A DNA stretch of 54,135 nucleotides from Betaproteobacteria bacterium (GCA_900299145.1 OMIN01000072.1:1-54135); one strand, 5' to 3'. Positions 35,165 to 44,430 are shown, counted from the first letter of the stretch. Notes: generated by a model not told the origin, from the sequence alone. A program made the numbers and translations.

Positions 35165-36451
35165 ATGAATCGCAGACATCTTATTCTTTCAGCGGTTGCT
35201 GCCGCCACCGCATTGGCTCTGGCCGCTTGCGGGGACAAGGCACCGCCGCCCGCGCCCAAGGCGGAAGCGCCAAAGGCGCCCGAAGTGCAGGTAGTGAAAA
35301 TTGGTCCAGCCTCGCCGCTGACCGGCGCACAAGCGCACATCGGCATCGACATCCGCAACGGCGGGCAACTGGCGATAGAAGACGCCAACAAAGCGGGTGT
35401 CACCATCGGCGGCAAGCCGGTGAAGCTGGAAATGGTGGCCGAGGACGATGAAGCGAATCCGACCAAGGCTGCGACCGTTGCGCAAAAGCTGGCCGATGCC
35501 AAAGTTGCTGCGGTTGTGGGCCACTTCAACTCCGGCGCGTCGATTCCGGCTTCAAAGATTTACGCCGATGCCGGCATTCCGCAAATTTCGCCTTCCAGTA
35601 CCAACCCGGATTACACACTGAAGGGTTACAAGACAACCTTTCGCGTGGTGGCGCATGACGGCCAGCAAGGGCCGGTGTTGGGCAATTACGCGCTCAACAG
35701 TCTGAAAGCAAAAACCATCGCGGTGATCGACGACAGCACGGCGTACGGCCAGGGGCTGGCCGATAACTTTGAGGCCACGGTGAAAGCGGGTGGCGCGAAA
35801 GTGGTGGCACGCGAGCACACCACCGACAAGGACACCGACTTCAAGGCGATTCTCACCAAGATCAAGGGCCTGAAACCGGACCTCATCATGTTTGGCGGCA
35901 TCGATCCGCAGGCCGGCCCCATGGTCAAGCAAATGGCCGAGCTTGGGATCAAGGCCAAGTTCATCGGCGGCGACGGCATGCAAACGCCGAACTTTATCAA
36001 GCTCGCGGGTGATTCCGCCGAGGGCGCGATGGCGTCGATTCCCGGATTGCCCAAAGACAAGATGCCGGGCGGCGCGGATTTCCTCGCCAAGTACAAAGCC
36101 AAATTCAACGCCGAAGTGGAGCTGTTCGCGCCCATGGGTTACGACGCGGTGATGGTGTTCATCGAAGCCATGAAGCGCGCCAACTCGGCCGACCCGGCGA
36201 AATTCTTGCCGGAAGTGGGCAAGACCAACTACAACGGCGTGATCGGCCCCATTGCGTTTGACGACAAGGGCGATCTCAAGAATGGCCCCATTACGATTTA
36301 CGTGGTGAAGGGCGGCAAGTGGGAGCCGCTGGAAACGGTGACGCCCGCGGCTGCACCCGCTGCGGAAGCGAAAAAGGACGAGCCGAAGAAGGATGAACCG
36401 AAAAAGGATGAGCCCAAGGCGGAAGCGCCCAAGGACGCGGCGAAGAAGTAA
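35165..36451 (+). CDS. livJ: Branched-chain amino acid ABC transporter receptor (lipoprotein)
   Basis: A 428-residue LivJ-type binding protein. The signal peptide ends in the lipobox Leu-Ala-Ala-Cys22, so it is a lipoprotein, and a Pro/Ala/Lys linker follows. The type I periplasmic-binding fold is clear (IGPASPLTGAQAHIGIDIRNG, PQISPSSTNPDYT, YGQGLADNFE). The last 35 or so residues are an added low-complexity tail with three KKDEP units (KKDEPKKDEP then KKDEPKAEAPKD), absent from the standard family. It heads the livJHMGF operon, with a hairpin after it. The ligand could be an amino acid or a related compound. Confidence 0.9.
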   Translation: MNRRHLILSAVAAATALALAACGDKAPPPAPKAEAPKAPEVQVVKIGPASPLTGAQAHIGIDIRNGGQLAIEDANKAGVTIGGKPVKLEMVAEDDEANPTKAATVAQKLADAKVAAVVGHFNSGASIPASKIYADAGIPQISPSSTNPDYTLKGYKTTFRVVAHDGQQGPVLGNYALNSLKAKTIAVIDDSTAYGQGLADNFEATVKAGGAKVVAREHTTDKDTDFKAILTKIKGLKPDLIMFGGIDPQAGPMVKQMAELGIKAKFIGGDGMQTPNFIKLAGDSAEGAMASIPGLPKDKMPGGADFLAKYKAKFNAEVELFAPMGYDAVMVFIEAMKRANSADPAKFLPEVGKTNYNGVIGPIAFDDKGDLKNGPITIYVVKGGKWEPLETVTPAAAPAAEAKKDEPKKDEPKKDEPKAEAPKDAAKK

Positions 36452-36477
36452 GCCTCCCTTGCGTCATCCGGTCATGG

Positions 36478-36501
36478 AACGGCACCCGCGTGGTGCCGTT
36501 T
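36478..36501 (+). terminator. Hairpin between livJ and livH
   Basis: AACGGCACC and GGTGCCGTT pair around the loop CGCGT and are followed by only a short T run. It looks like a weak terminator or RNA-stabilising hairpin that would raise livJ expression over the membrane genes. Confidence 0.6.
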
Positions 36502-36536
36502 TCACGTGTGTTTAGCGCCACGATCGCGGCCCATCC

Positions 36537-37457
36537 GTGGACATTTTCTTCCAGCAAATTCTGAACGGCTTGTTGCTCGGCAGCATCTATGCGCTGGTGG
36601 CGCTGGGCTACACCATGGTCTACGGCATTCTCGATCTGCTCAATTTCGCGCACGGCGACATTGTGATGATCGGCGCGATGGTGGCGTTGTCGGTGGTGAT
36701 GTCGCTGGGCACGACGCTGCCGATAGCAGCCGTGCTGCTGATCGCGACGGCAGCTGCCATGATCGTCTGCGTGGCACTGGGGGTTGGCATCGAGCGCGTG
36801 GCGTACCGGCCACTACGCCGTGCGCCTCGTCTGGCGCCGCTGATTACGGGCATCGGCATGTCGATCCTGCTGCAATATTCAGCGGCGCTGATCTGGGGCC
36901 GGCAGTACATTTCGCTGCCGGAAATCATCAAGCCGGGCAAAATCGTCTTGGGCGGCGCGCAGATCACCACTACGCAGGCGTGCATCTTTCTCCTCGCGTG
37001 CGCCATCATGGCAGCACTCCTGTGGTTTATCAAAACAAGCCGCATGGGACGCGCCATGCGCGCCACCGAACAAAACCCCGATGTCGCTGGCTTGATGGGC
37101 GTCGACACCACGCGCGTCATCGTATTTACCTTTGCACTGGGCGCGGCACTGGGCGCCGTCGCCGGGGTGATGGTGGTGCTGTATTACGGCCAGGGCCATT
37201 ACTTCATGGGCGCCATGCTGGGGCTTAAAGCGTTCACCGCGGCAGTGCTCGGCGGCATCGGCAGCATCCCCGGCGCGATGTTGGGCGGATTGCTGTTGGG
37301 GCTGATCGAGAGCCTGGCGGCCGGCTACATCGGCGACATCACCGGCGGTTTGTTCGGCAGCAATTACCGCGACGTGTTCGCTTTTTTTGTGCTGGTGGGC
37401 GTGCTGATGCTGCGTCCGGCGGGGCTGATGGGCGTGCGCAGCGGAGACCGGGCGTAA
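36537..37457 (+). CDS. livH: Branched-chain amino acid ABC permease LivH
   Basis: A 306-residue permease with about eight hydrophobic segments and the LivH signatures NGLLLGSIYALVALGYTMVYG, FAHGDIVMIGAMV and the EAA-like loop RAMRATEQNPDVAGLMGV. GTG at 36537 is the start. It forms the membrane channel with LivM. Confidence 0.93.
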   Translation: MDIFFQQILNGLLLGSIYALVALGYTMVYGILDLLNFAHGDIVMIGAMVALSVVMSLGTTLPIAAVLLIATAAAMIVCVALGVGIERVAYRPLRRAPRLAPLITGIGMSILLQYSAALIWGRQYISLPEIIKPGKIVLGGAQITTTQACIFLLACAIMAALLWFIKTSRMGRAMRATEQNPDVAGLMGVDTTRVIVFTFALGAALGAVAGVMVVLYYGQGHYFMGAMLGLKAFTAAVLGGIGSIPGAMLGGLLLGLIESLAAGYIGDITGGLFGSNYRDVFAFFVLVGVLMLRPAGLMGVRSGDRA

Positions 37458-37462
37458 TGTTC

Positions 37463-37483
37463 GTGAGGCGTGAGGCGTGAGGC
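37463..37483 (+). repeat. Triple heptanucleotide repeat at livM start
   Basis: Three exact tandem copies of GTGAGGC. The third copy supplies the livM GTG start codon and the first supplies GAGG at ribosome-binding distance. Because the unit is 7 bases, copy number changes would alter the spacing of candidate starts. Confidence 0.85.
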
Positions 37484-38565
37484 GATTTGATCTGGAGCAT
37501 TGGGGCAAGTTTTTGCTGCTGGCTATTGCGCTGGTGGCGTTGCCCTTTTTGATCGACGCCGCCCTCGGCCGCGCGTGGGTGCGCATTATCGATATTGCAC
37601 TGCTGTTTGTAATGCTGGCGCTGGGGCTGAATATTGTGGTGGGCTTCGCGGGCCTGCTGGATCTCGGGTACATCGCTTTTTTTGCCGTGGGTGCGTATAG
37701 CTATGCGTTGCTGGCCTCGCCGCACTTTGGCGTCCATTGGCCGTTTCTGGCGTTATTGCCAATCGGGGCGATGTTCGCGGCGGTGTTTGGCGTGTTGCTC
37801 GGTGCGCCGACATTGAAACTGCGTGGGGATTATCTGGCAATCGTCACGTTGGGGTTCGGCGAGATCATCCGCATATTCATGAACAACCTTAACCGGCCTG
37901 TCAACATTACCAACGGGCCGCAAGGCATTACGCTGATCGATCCGCTGCAGGTGGCAGGCTTTTCGCTGTCGAAAACCTACATGCTGGGTGGTTTGACGCT
38001 AGCCCCGGTACACCTCTATTACTTCGTGTTTCTGGCATGTGCGCTGCTGACGATTTTCATTTCGCTGCGGCTGGAAAATTCACGCATCGGCCGCGCGTGG
38101 GTGGCAATCCGTGAAGACGAGCTCGCCGCCAGCGCGATGGGCATCAACACGCGCAATGTCAAACTGCTGGCGTTTGCAATGGGCGCGACCTTCGGCGGCG
38201 TGGCGGGTGGCCTCTTCGCGTCGTTTCAGGGCTTTATCAGCCCGGAAAGTTTTGCGCTGCTCGATTCGATCATGGTGCTGGCAATGGTGGTGCTCGGCGG
38301 CATCGGCAATGTCGGCGGCGTGGTGTTGGGCGCGATTTTGCTCACGGCATTGCCGGAAGCGCTGCGCTACCTCGGCCCGATGCAGGAGCAGTGGCTGGGG
38401 CGCGTGGTGGTGGATCCTTCCGGTTTGCGCATGCTGATGTTCGGGCTGGCGCTGGTACTGATAATGCTGTTTCGCCCGGCCGGCTTGTGGCCCTCCAAAA
38501 CGCGGCAGCGCGAACTGGCCGGGCTGACTGTGCAGCCCGCTGCCTCCGGGAAGCACGATGGCTGA
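37477..38565 (+). CDS. livM: Branched-chain amino acid ABC permease LivM
   Basis: A 362-residue permease with the LivM blocks GLNIVVGFAGLLDLGYIAFFA, RGDYLAIVTLGFGEIIR and the loop RAWVAIREDELAASAMGIN. The start is GTG at 37477 within a triple GTGAGGC repeat. The stop overlaps livG by 8 bases. Confidence 0.93.
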   Translation: MRRFDLEHWGKFLLLAIALVALPFLIDAALGRAWVRIIDIALLFVMLALGLNIVVGFAGLLDLGYIAFFAVGAYSYALLASPHFGVHWPFLALLPIGAMFAAVFGVLLGAPTLKLRGDYLAIVTLGFGEIIRIFMNNLNRPVNITNGPQGITLIDPLQVAGFSLSKTYMLGGLTLAPVHLYYFVFLACALLTIFISLRLENSRIGRAWVAIREDELAASAMGINTRNVKLLAFAMGATFGGVAGGLFASFQGFISPESFALLDSIMVLAMVVLGGIGNVGGVVLGAILLTALPEALRYLGPMQEQWLGRVVVDPSGLRMLMFGLALVLIMLFRPAGLWPSKTRQRELAGLTVQPAASGKHDG

Positions 38566-39355
38566 GGCGCTGCTGGCCGTCAGCGGCATCACCAAACGTT
38601 TCGGCGGATTGACCGCGCTCGAAGATGTATCGCTCAGCGTGAGTCCCGGCGATATCTATGGCCTGATCGGCCCCAATGGCGCGGGCAAAACCACTTTGTT
38701 CAATATTCTGACCGGTGTCTATGCCTGCGATACCGGTAAAATATTATTTAAAAACAAATACTTACAAAACACCAAACCACATGAGGTGGCGAGCGCGGGT
38801 ATCGCGCGCACGTTCCAGAACATACGTCTCTTTGCCAACATGACGGCGCTGGAAAACGTGATGGTGGGGCGCCATGTGCGCACGCGCACGGGAGTCATCG
38901 GCGCGATATTGCGCAACCGCGTCACACGTAATGAAGAACGTGCGACCGAACAGCGGGCGCACGAGTTGCTCGACTACTGCGGCATCGCGCCCCACGCCAA
39001 TGCACTTGCACGCCATCTGGCGTACGGCGATCAGCGGCGGCTGGAGATCGCGCGCGCGCTCGCCACCGAGCCGTCGCTGCTGGCGCTGGATGAACCGGCC
39101 GCCGGGATGAACGCCACGGAGACCGGCGCACTGCGCGGCTTGCTTGAACGCATCCGTGCCGATGGCATCACGCTGCTCCTGATCGAGCATGACGTGAAGT
39201 TGGTGATGGGTTTGTGTGACCGCTTGGCAGTGCTCGATTACGGCAGGAAAATCGCGGAAGGCACGCCAGCTGAAGTGCAGCGCGATGCGCGCGTGATCGA
39301 GGCCTATCTGGGGACTGGTGCCACCGAGGCTGCTGAGGCTGCCGATGCTACTTGA
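38558..39355 (+). CDS. livG: Branched-chain amino acid ABC ATPase LivG
   Basis: A 265-residue ABC ATPase. It has Walker A GPNGAGKTTLFN, the RTFQNIRLF Q-loop, signature LAYGDQRRLEIARAL and Walker B LLALDEPAAGMN. From memory of E. coli LivG, the sequence is collinear from Walker A through the Q-loop, even though codons for ILFKNKYLQ lie in a copy of the dispersed AT-rich motif identical over 25 bases to one in waaC. Confidence 0.94.
   Translation: MAEALLAVSGITKRFGGLTALEDVSLSVSPGDIYGLIGPNGAGKTTLFNILTGVYACDTGKILFKNKYLQNTKPHEVASAGIARTFQNIRLFANMTALENVMVGRHVRTRTGVIGAILRNRVTRNEERATEQRAHELLDYCGIAPHANALARHLAYGDQRRLEIARALATEPSLLALDEPAAGMNATETGALRGLLERIRADGITLLLIEHDVKLVMGLCDRLAVLDYGRKIAEGTPAEVQRDARVIEAYLGTGATEAAEAADAT
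38739..38766 (+). repeat. Dispersed AT-rich motif inside livG
   Basis: AAATATTATTT joined to AAAAACAAATACTTACA. Bases 38740-38764 are identical to 41664-41688 in waaC. The reading frame is AAA-TAC-TTA-CAA, different from that of the copy in the transglutaminase gene. Confidence 0.9.
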
Positions 39356-40052
39356 AGTGCGCGGATTAAAAGTGGCTTACGGTGGCATCAACGCCGTCAA
39401 GGGCATTGATCTGGAGGTGCGCGCCGGCGAGCTGGTGGCGCTGATTGGCGCCAATGGCGCGGGCAAAACCACCACGTTAAAGGCACTGGCGGGGCTCGTA
39501 GCACCCGCCGGGGGTAGCGTGCGTTACGACGGTGCAGATGTCACCGGAACGCCGTCGTTTGAACTGGTGCGGCACGGCCTAGCGCTGGTGCCTGAAGGGC
39601 GCGGTGTGTTTCCCCGCCTGACGGTGGCGGAAAATCTGGCGATGGGCGCTTACATTCGCGATGACAAAGCCCAGATCGCCGCCGACTGCGAACACGCCTA
39701 TGCAACCTTCCCACGTCTTGCGGAACGGCGCGCGCAACTCGCGGGCACGCTCTCCGGCGGTGAACAGCAGATGCTCGCCATCGCGCGCGCATTAATGTGC
39801 AGGCCCCGGCTGCTGTTGCTGGATGAGCCGAGCATGGGACTTGCGCCGATTGTGGTGCAAAAAATATTTGAGACGATTCGCACAGTCGCGCGCGAAGGGG
39901 TCACGCTGCTGCTGATTGAGCAAAACGCGCGGCTGGCGCTGCAGACCTGTGATCGCGGCTATGTGATGGAAAGCGGCCTGATTACGCTAAGCGGCGAGGC
40001 CAAGGCGCTGCTGAATAATCCTGACGTGCGGCGTGCTTATCTGGGTGAGTAG
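39345..40052 (+). CDS. livF: Branched-chain amino acid ABC ATPase LivF
   Basis: A 235-residue ABC ATPase. It has Walker A GANGAGKTTTLKAL, signature LSGGEQQMLAIARAL and Walker B LLLLDEPSMGLAP, all typical of LivF. ATG at 39345 overlaps the livG end by 11 bases and gives the normal N-terminus MLLEVRGLKV. It is the last gene of the liv operon and is convergent with waaA. Confidence 0.94.
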   Translation: MLLEVRGLKVAYGGINAVKGIDLEVRAGELVALIGANGAGKTTTLKALAGLVAPAGGSVRYDGADVTGTPSFELVRHGLALVPEGRGVFPRLTVAENLAMGAYIRDDKAQIAADCEHAYATFPRLAERRAQLAGTLSGGEQQMLAIARALMCRPRLLLLDEPSMGLAPIVVQKIFETIRTVAREGVTLLLIEQNARLALQTCDRGYVMESGLITLSGEAKALLNNPDVRRAYLGE

Positions 40053-40074
40053 TTGCCGCACCAAAAACTGGACA

Positions 40075-41322
40075 CTAAAAGTAGATCAAGTCCACCAGAC
40101 GCCGGGTAGCGCCCTGGTGTTCGCCGCTAAAGGCAAGCGCGGCGGCGCTCATGCGTTGCGTGACTTTGGGGTTGTCTAGTAACGCGGCGGCTTTACGCTG
40201 CAAATCCGGGCCGTCCGTCACGCGTAAGGCCGCGCCTGCGCCTACAGCGCCCTCGGTGGCCTGCGCAAAATTGTAGGTGTGCGGGCCGATCAGTACGGGT
40301 TTACCGAGCGCGCAGGCTTCGATCAGATTCTGTCCGCCAAACGGTAACAGGCTGCCGCCGATGAATGCGATGTCGCAGGCCGTGTAGTAAGCCGCCATCT
40401 CGCCCATGCTATCGCCAAGCAGCACTTGCGAATCGGCGCACACGGTTTCGCTGGCACTGCGGCGCTGATAGCGGATGTGATGCTGATCGAGCAGAGCCGC
40501 CACTTCGTCAAATCGCTGCGGGTGGCGCGGCCCGATGACCAGTAGCGTACCCGGCAGCTCATGTAACTTGTTGTTAATCAATAGTTTTTCTTCGCCATCC
40601 CGGGTGCTGGCGGCAAGCAGCACGCGGCGCGCGCCGAAACTCTCGCGCAGTTGTTCGCCCAACGCGCGCTGCGCGGCGGACGGCGCAACATCGAATTTCA
40701 GATTACCGGCTACCATGACGCTGGTTGCGCCCAGCGCTTCAAAGCGGCGCGCATCGTCACCACTTTGAGCGGCGATAGCGGATAACGCGCGCAACGTGGG
40801 CGTGGTGAGCGAGGCGAGACGCTGATAACCGGCGAAGGATTTTTCTGATAGACGCGCGTTGACAAGATACAGTGGGATGCCACGCGCCTTGCACGCGTGC
40901 ACCAGATTCGGCCAGATTTCGGTTTCCATCAACACGCCAGCACGCGGCTTGAAATGCGCGAGAAAACGCGTGACCGCGCCAGGGTAATCGTACGGCAAAT
41001 AGCAGCGCATGACACGCGGCGTGCCGGCGGGAAACAACGCATCGCCCGCCTCGCGCCCGGTGGGCGTCATGTGCGTGAGCAGAAGATGATGGTCCGGGTA
41101 GCGTTCAAGCAGCGCGCGCGCCAGCGGCTCAGCCGCCCGCGTTTCGCCCACGGAAACGGCATGCAGCCATAGCAGCGGCGCTGGTGGCGTTTGCTTTTGA
41201 TAAAAACCGAAGCGCTCGCTGACATGTTGCAGATAAGCCGGCTGGCGACGCGCGCGCCACCAAAGCCGCAGCACGATGAACGGCAGCGCCAGGGTGATCA
41301 GCAGACTGTAGAGGGTGCGCAC
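40075..41322 (-). CDS. waaA: Kdo transferase WaaA
   Basis: A 415-residue GT30 enzyme that adds Kdo from CMP-Kdo to lipid A precursor at the inner membrane. An N-terminal membrane anchor (LYSLLITLALPFIVLRLWW) is followed by WLHAVSVGETRAAEPL, MPTGREAGDALF, ETEIWPNLVHACKARGIPLYLVNARLSEKS and IGPRHPQRF. The codons for LLINNKLHE form an AT-rich patch that resembles the dispersed motif. It shares the strand with waaC, 11 bases upstream. Confidence 0.93.
   Translation of the reverse strand: MRTLYSLLITLALPFIVLRLWWRARRQPAYLQHVSERFGFYQKQTPPAPLLWLHAVSVGETRAAEPLARALLERYPDHHLLLTHMTPTGREAGDALFPAGTPRVMRCYLPYDYPGAVTRFLAHFKPRAGVLMETEIWPNLVHACKARGIPLYLVNARLSEKSFAGYQRLASLTTPTLRALSAIAAQSGDDARRFEALGATSVMVAGNLKFDVAPSAAQRALGEQLRESFGARRVLLAASTRDGEEKLLINNKLHELPGTLLVIGPRHPQRFDEVAALLDQHHIRYQRRSASETVCADSQVLLGDSMGEMAAYYTACDIAFIGGSLLPFGGQNLIEACALGKPVLIGPHTYNFAQATEGAVGAGAALRVTDGPDLQRKAAALLDNPKVTQRMSAAALAFSGEHQGATRRLVDLIYF
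40561..40590 (-). repeat. Dispersed AT-rich motif inside waaA, degenerate
   Basis: The minus strand reads AAAAACTATTGATTAACAAC then AAGTTACA, aligning with the livG copy with a one-base gap. The AT-rich patch encodes KLLINNKLH. Confidence 0.45.
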
Positions 41323-41333
41323 GGTAGTAGCGA

Positions 41334-42290
41334 TTACACGGGCATCAGCCGTTCAAGTGCGGCAATGACGTCTTGCACCGAAGGCGGCGCACCGATGCCA
41401 CCCAGATTGACCGCATGCGGCCCGGCGTGAATGCCGGTGGCCGCCGGATCGGTGGCGCCGTAAACGCCGACGGTCGGCACACCGAGCGCGGCGGCAAGAT
41501 GTGTGAGGCCGGTGTCCACGCCCACGACAGTATGCGCGCCAGCGATCAATCTGGCCGCGTCGTGCAGCGCCAAGGCTGGCGGAACAATCGCCTGTTGCAT
41601 CGCGGCCGCGAGGCGCTCGCTGCGGTCGCGCTCAACTGCGTTGCCCCATGGCAGCACACAAACAATATTATTTAAAAACAAATACTTAGATAGCTCCGCC
41701 CAAAGAGATTCCGACCACAATTTCGCGTCTGCGCTGGTCGCGTGCAAAAGCACCGCGTAGCGCCCGCCCGGTAGCCAGGGGAATCCTTTCGTAGGGCAGC
41801 CGATGCCGTAGTCAGCGGGGCTGATCACTGCGTATCCCAGCGCCTGCGCGGCCAGGCTACGGTTGCGGGTGACAGCGTGCTGTCCCCAAGGCACGGCGTA
41901 AGTGCGGTCGTAAAACAGCCTGAGCGGCTCTCGCGAGCTTTTCCAATCCAGGCCATGTTTAACACCGCGCGCGACACATGTGACCAGCGCACTTTTCAGC
42001 AACCCCTGGGTGTCGATGATGGCGTCGTACGCTTGGTGGCGAATGCGTTGCAGAAAGTTGCAGCATTCGCCGCGTGTCTGCCCGCTCAGCGGTGAGCGCC
42101 GCCAGCGGCGTATCGCCACGGGAATGACTTGCGCGACACCTGCGTGCAACTGCGGGATGGCGCTAAACGATTGTTCAACCACCCAGTCGATGCTTGCGCC
42201 GGGCATGTGCGCGAGGACATCGCTCACGACCGGCAAGTTGTGCACGACATCGCCCAGCGAAGAGGTCTTTACCAGAAGAATGCGCGCCAT
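41334..42290 (-). CDS. waaC: Lipopolysaccharide heptosyltransferase I
   Basis: A 318-residue GT9 enzyme that adds the first L-glycero-D-manno-heptose to Kdo. It has the start MARILLVKTSSLGDVVHNLP, the catalytic-site region IDTQGLLKSAL, the LPWGNAVERDRSE block and GVDTGLTHLAAALGVPTVGVYG. In E. coli WaaC the block between the W-rich motif and LPWG has the same length, so the AT-rich motif embedded there (encoding KYLFLNNIV) has not changed protein length. Confidence 0.92.
   Translation of the reverse strand: MARILLVKTSSLGDVVHNLPVVSDVLAHMPGASIDWVVEQSFSAIPQLHAGVAQVIPVAIRRWRRSPLSGQTRGECCNFLQRIRHQAYDAIIDTQGLLKSALVTCVARGVKHGLDWKSSREPLRLFYDRTYAVPWGQHAVTRNRSLAAQALGYAVISPADYGIGCPTKGFPWLPGGRYAVLLHATSADAKLWSESLWAELSKYLFLNNIVCVLPWGNAVERDRSERLAAAMQQAIVPPALALHDAARLIAGAHTVVGVDTGLTHLAAALGVPTVGVYGATDPAATGIHAGPHAVNLGGIGAPPSVQDVIAALERLMPV
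41663..41690 (+). repeat. Dispersed AT-rich motif inside waaC
   Basis: 26 of 28 positions match the livG copy, including 25 in a row. It lies on the strand opposite to waaC coding and encodes SKYLFLNNI in reverse complement. Confidence 0.9.
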
Positions 42291-42322
42291 GGTGTCCGGC
42301 GGGATGTGTTACACCTGTTTGT

Positions 42323-42328
42323 TATAAT
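42323..42328 (+). promoter_or_regulatory. Possible extended -10 box before rfbB
   Basis: TATAAT preceded by TTTGT, 95 bases before the rfbB ATG, in the divergent gap with waaC. No convincing -35 box. Confidence 0.35.
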
Positions 42329-42423
42329 GGGGCTTGACTGCCGCGCCTGCGTGGCAAGAGTAGCATCCGGGGGGGCGGCTTGCCTATTGCCGTGATGTTC
42401 ACAACAAGGGACACAGTTCAAAA

Positions 42424-43488
42424 ATGATACTGGTAACCGGCGGTGCGGGCTTTATTGGCTCGAATTTCGTGCTGGACTGGATGGCTGCCGAAGGGTCGCC
42501 CGTAGTCAATCTCGACAAATTGACCTACGCTGGTAACGCGGAGAATCTCGCAAGCCTGTCAAAAGACGTGCGCCATGTGTTCGTGCAAGGCGATATCGGC
42601 GACCGTGCGCTGGTCAGTGGCCTGCTTGACAAACACAAGCCCGAAGCCATCGTGCATTTTGCGGCGGAAAGCCATGTCGACCGCTCGATACTCGGCCCGG
42701 GCGAGTTTGTGCAAACCAATGTGGTGGGCACATTTAACCTGCTCGAAGCCGCACGTGCGTACTGGTCAGCGCTGGCCGAGCCGGCAAAAAGCCAGTTTCG
42801 CTTCCTGCATGTGTCGACAGATGAGGTTTATGGATCGCTCACAATGAGCGACCCGGCGTTTTCGGAAACCACGGCCTATGCACCCAACAGCCCCTATGCG
42901 GCGTCGAAGGCCGCATCCGATCACCTGGTGCGCGCGTATCACCACACTTACGGCATGCCCACGGTGACCACCAATTGCTCAAACAATTACGGGCCGTTGC
43001 AGTTTCCGGAAAAACTCATCCCATTAATGATACGCAACGCGCTACAGGGCAAGCCGCTACCGGTTTACGGCGATGGCAAGAACGTGCGCGACTGGTTGTA
43101 CGTAGGCGACCACTGTTCGGGTATACGCGCGGCGCTGAAAAAGGGCCGCCCCGGCGAAACCTACAATATCGGTGGCAACAGCGAACGCAATAATCTCGAA
43201 GTGGTGCACGCGCTGTGCGAGATTCTCGACGAGCTGCATCCGTCGGGTGCACCACACGCCAAACTCATTACGTTCGTCAAAGACCGGCCTGGCCACGACT
43301 GGCGCTATGCCATCAACGCCACCAAAATCAAAAACGAACTGGGCTGGCAACCCACCGAGAAATTTGAATCAGGACTGCGCAAGACCGTGCAGTGGTATCT
43401 GAACCACTCACAGTGGGTGGAAAACGTCACCAGCGGCGCCTATCGCAACTGGATTTCGCAGAACTACGAAGGTAGGAGCGCGGCATGA
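42424..43488 (+). CDS. rfbB: dTDP-glucose 4,6-dehydratase
   Basis: A 354-residue extended SDR that makes dTDP-4-keto-6-deoxyglucose. It shows [12 protein letters not shown], the catalytic STDEVYGSL with the Asp-Glu pair, [12 protein letters not shown] and [18 protein letters not shown]. It is the first gene of an rfbB-rfbA-rfbD set for dTDP-sugar (probably L-rhamnose) synthesis. Its stop overlaps rfbA by 4 bases. Confidence 0.95.
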   Translation: MILVTGGAGFIGSNFVLDWMAAEGSPVVNLDKLTYAGNAENLASLSKDVRHVFVQGDIGDRALVSGLLDKHKPEAIVHFAAESHVDRSILGPGEFVQTNVVGTFNLLEAARAYWSALAEPAKSQFRFLHVSTDEVYGSLTMSDPAFSETTAYAPNSPYAASKAASDHLVRAYHHTYGMPTVTTNCSNNYGPLQFPEKLIPLMIRNALQGKPLPVYGDGKNVRDWLYVGDHCSGIRAALKKGRPGETYNIGGNSERNNLEVVHALCEILDELHPSGAPHAKLITFVKDRPGHDWRYAINATKIKNELGWQPTEKFESGLRKTVQWYLNHSQWVENVTSGAYRNWISQNYEGRSAA

Positions 43489-44363
43489 AAGGTATCATCC
43501 TCGCCGGTGGCTCCGGCACGCGGTTGTACCCGGCGACACAGGTTGTTTCCAAGCAGCTGATCCCCATGTACGACAAGCCGATGGTGTATTACCCGCTGTC
43601 GACGCTGATGCTGGCAGGCATACGCGATATTTTGCTGATCTCGACCCCGCAGGATACGCCCCGGTTTGAGCAATTGCTTGGCGACGGCGCCAAGTGGGGG
43701 CTAAATATTTCCTATGCGGTGCAGGCCAAGCCGGAGGGGTTACCGCAGGCGTTTACCATTGGCGCCGATTTTATCGGCAAGGATCCGGTGGCATTGATTC
43801 TTGGCGACAACATTTTCTACGGCCACGATCTGACACGCGACCTGCAGGCCGCCATGCAGAAAAAAACCGGTGCTACGATTTTCGCATATCAGGTAAACGA
43901 TCCGGAGCGCTCCGGCGTTGTGGAGTTCGACAAAAATGGCAAGGTGCTGTCCATCGAAGAAAAACCCAAGCAGCCGAAGTCCCGGTATGCGGTCACCGGT
44001 TTTTTTGTTTACGACAACGACGTTATTGACATCGCGCGCAATTTGAAGCCTTCCGCTCGCGGCGAACTCGAAATCACGGACGTTAGTTTGGAGTATATGC
44101 GCCGTGGCACACTTTCGGTAACGCTACTGGGAAGGGGCGTGGCGTGGCTCGATACCGGCACGCACGCGTCACTACTGGAGGCGTCAATGTTCATCGAAAC
44201 CATTGAAAAACGACAGGGATTGAAGATTGCCTGTCCTGAGGAGATTGCCTATCGCATGGGGTATATCAATGCAGAGCAGTTGGTGGCATTGACCAAGCCC
44301 ATGGGAAACAATGGGTATGGAAAGTTTTTGAGGGATATTGTGCTGGAACAGGAGCTGGCATGA
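43485..44363 (+). CDS. rfbA: Glucose-1-phosphate thymidylyltransferase
   Basis: A 292-residue nucleotidyltransferase making dTDP-glucose from dTTP and glucose-1-phosphate. It shows the start motif [57 protein letters not shown] and [14 protein letters not shown]. The length is standard. ATG overlaps the rfbB stop. Confidence 0.96.
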   Translation: MKGIILAGGSGTRLYPATQVVSKQLIPMYDKPMVYYPLSTLMLAGIRDILLISTPQDTPRFEQLLGDGAKWGLNISYAVQAKPEGLPQAFTIGADFIGKDPVALILGDNIFYGHDLTRDLQAAMQKKTGATIFAYQVNDPERSGVVEFDKNGKVLSIEEKPKQPKSRYAVTGFFVYDNDVIDIARNLKPSARGELEITDVSLEYMRRGTLSVTLLGRGVAWLDTGTHASLLEASMFIETIEKRQGLKIACPEEIAYRMGYINAEQLVALTKPMGNNGYGKFLRDIVLEQELA

Positions 44364-44430
44364 GAGGTTGGCGCGAAGGCTTACTCGACAGATTGAGTTC
44401 GCACATTTTTGTCCGCACCGACCCGCTTTT

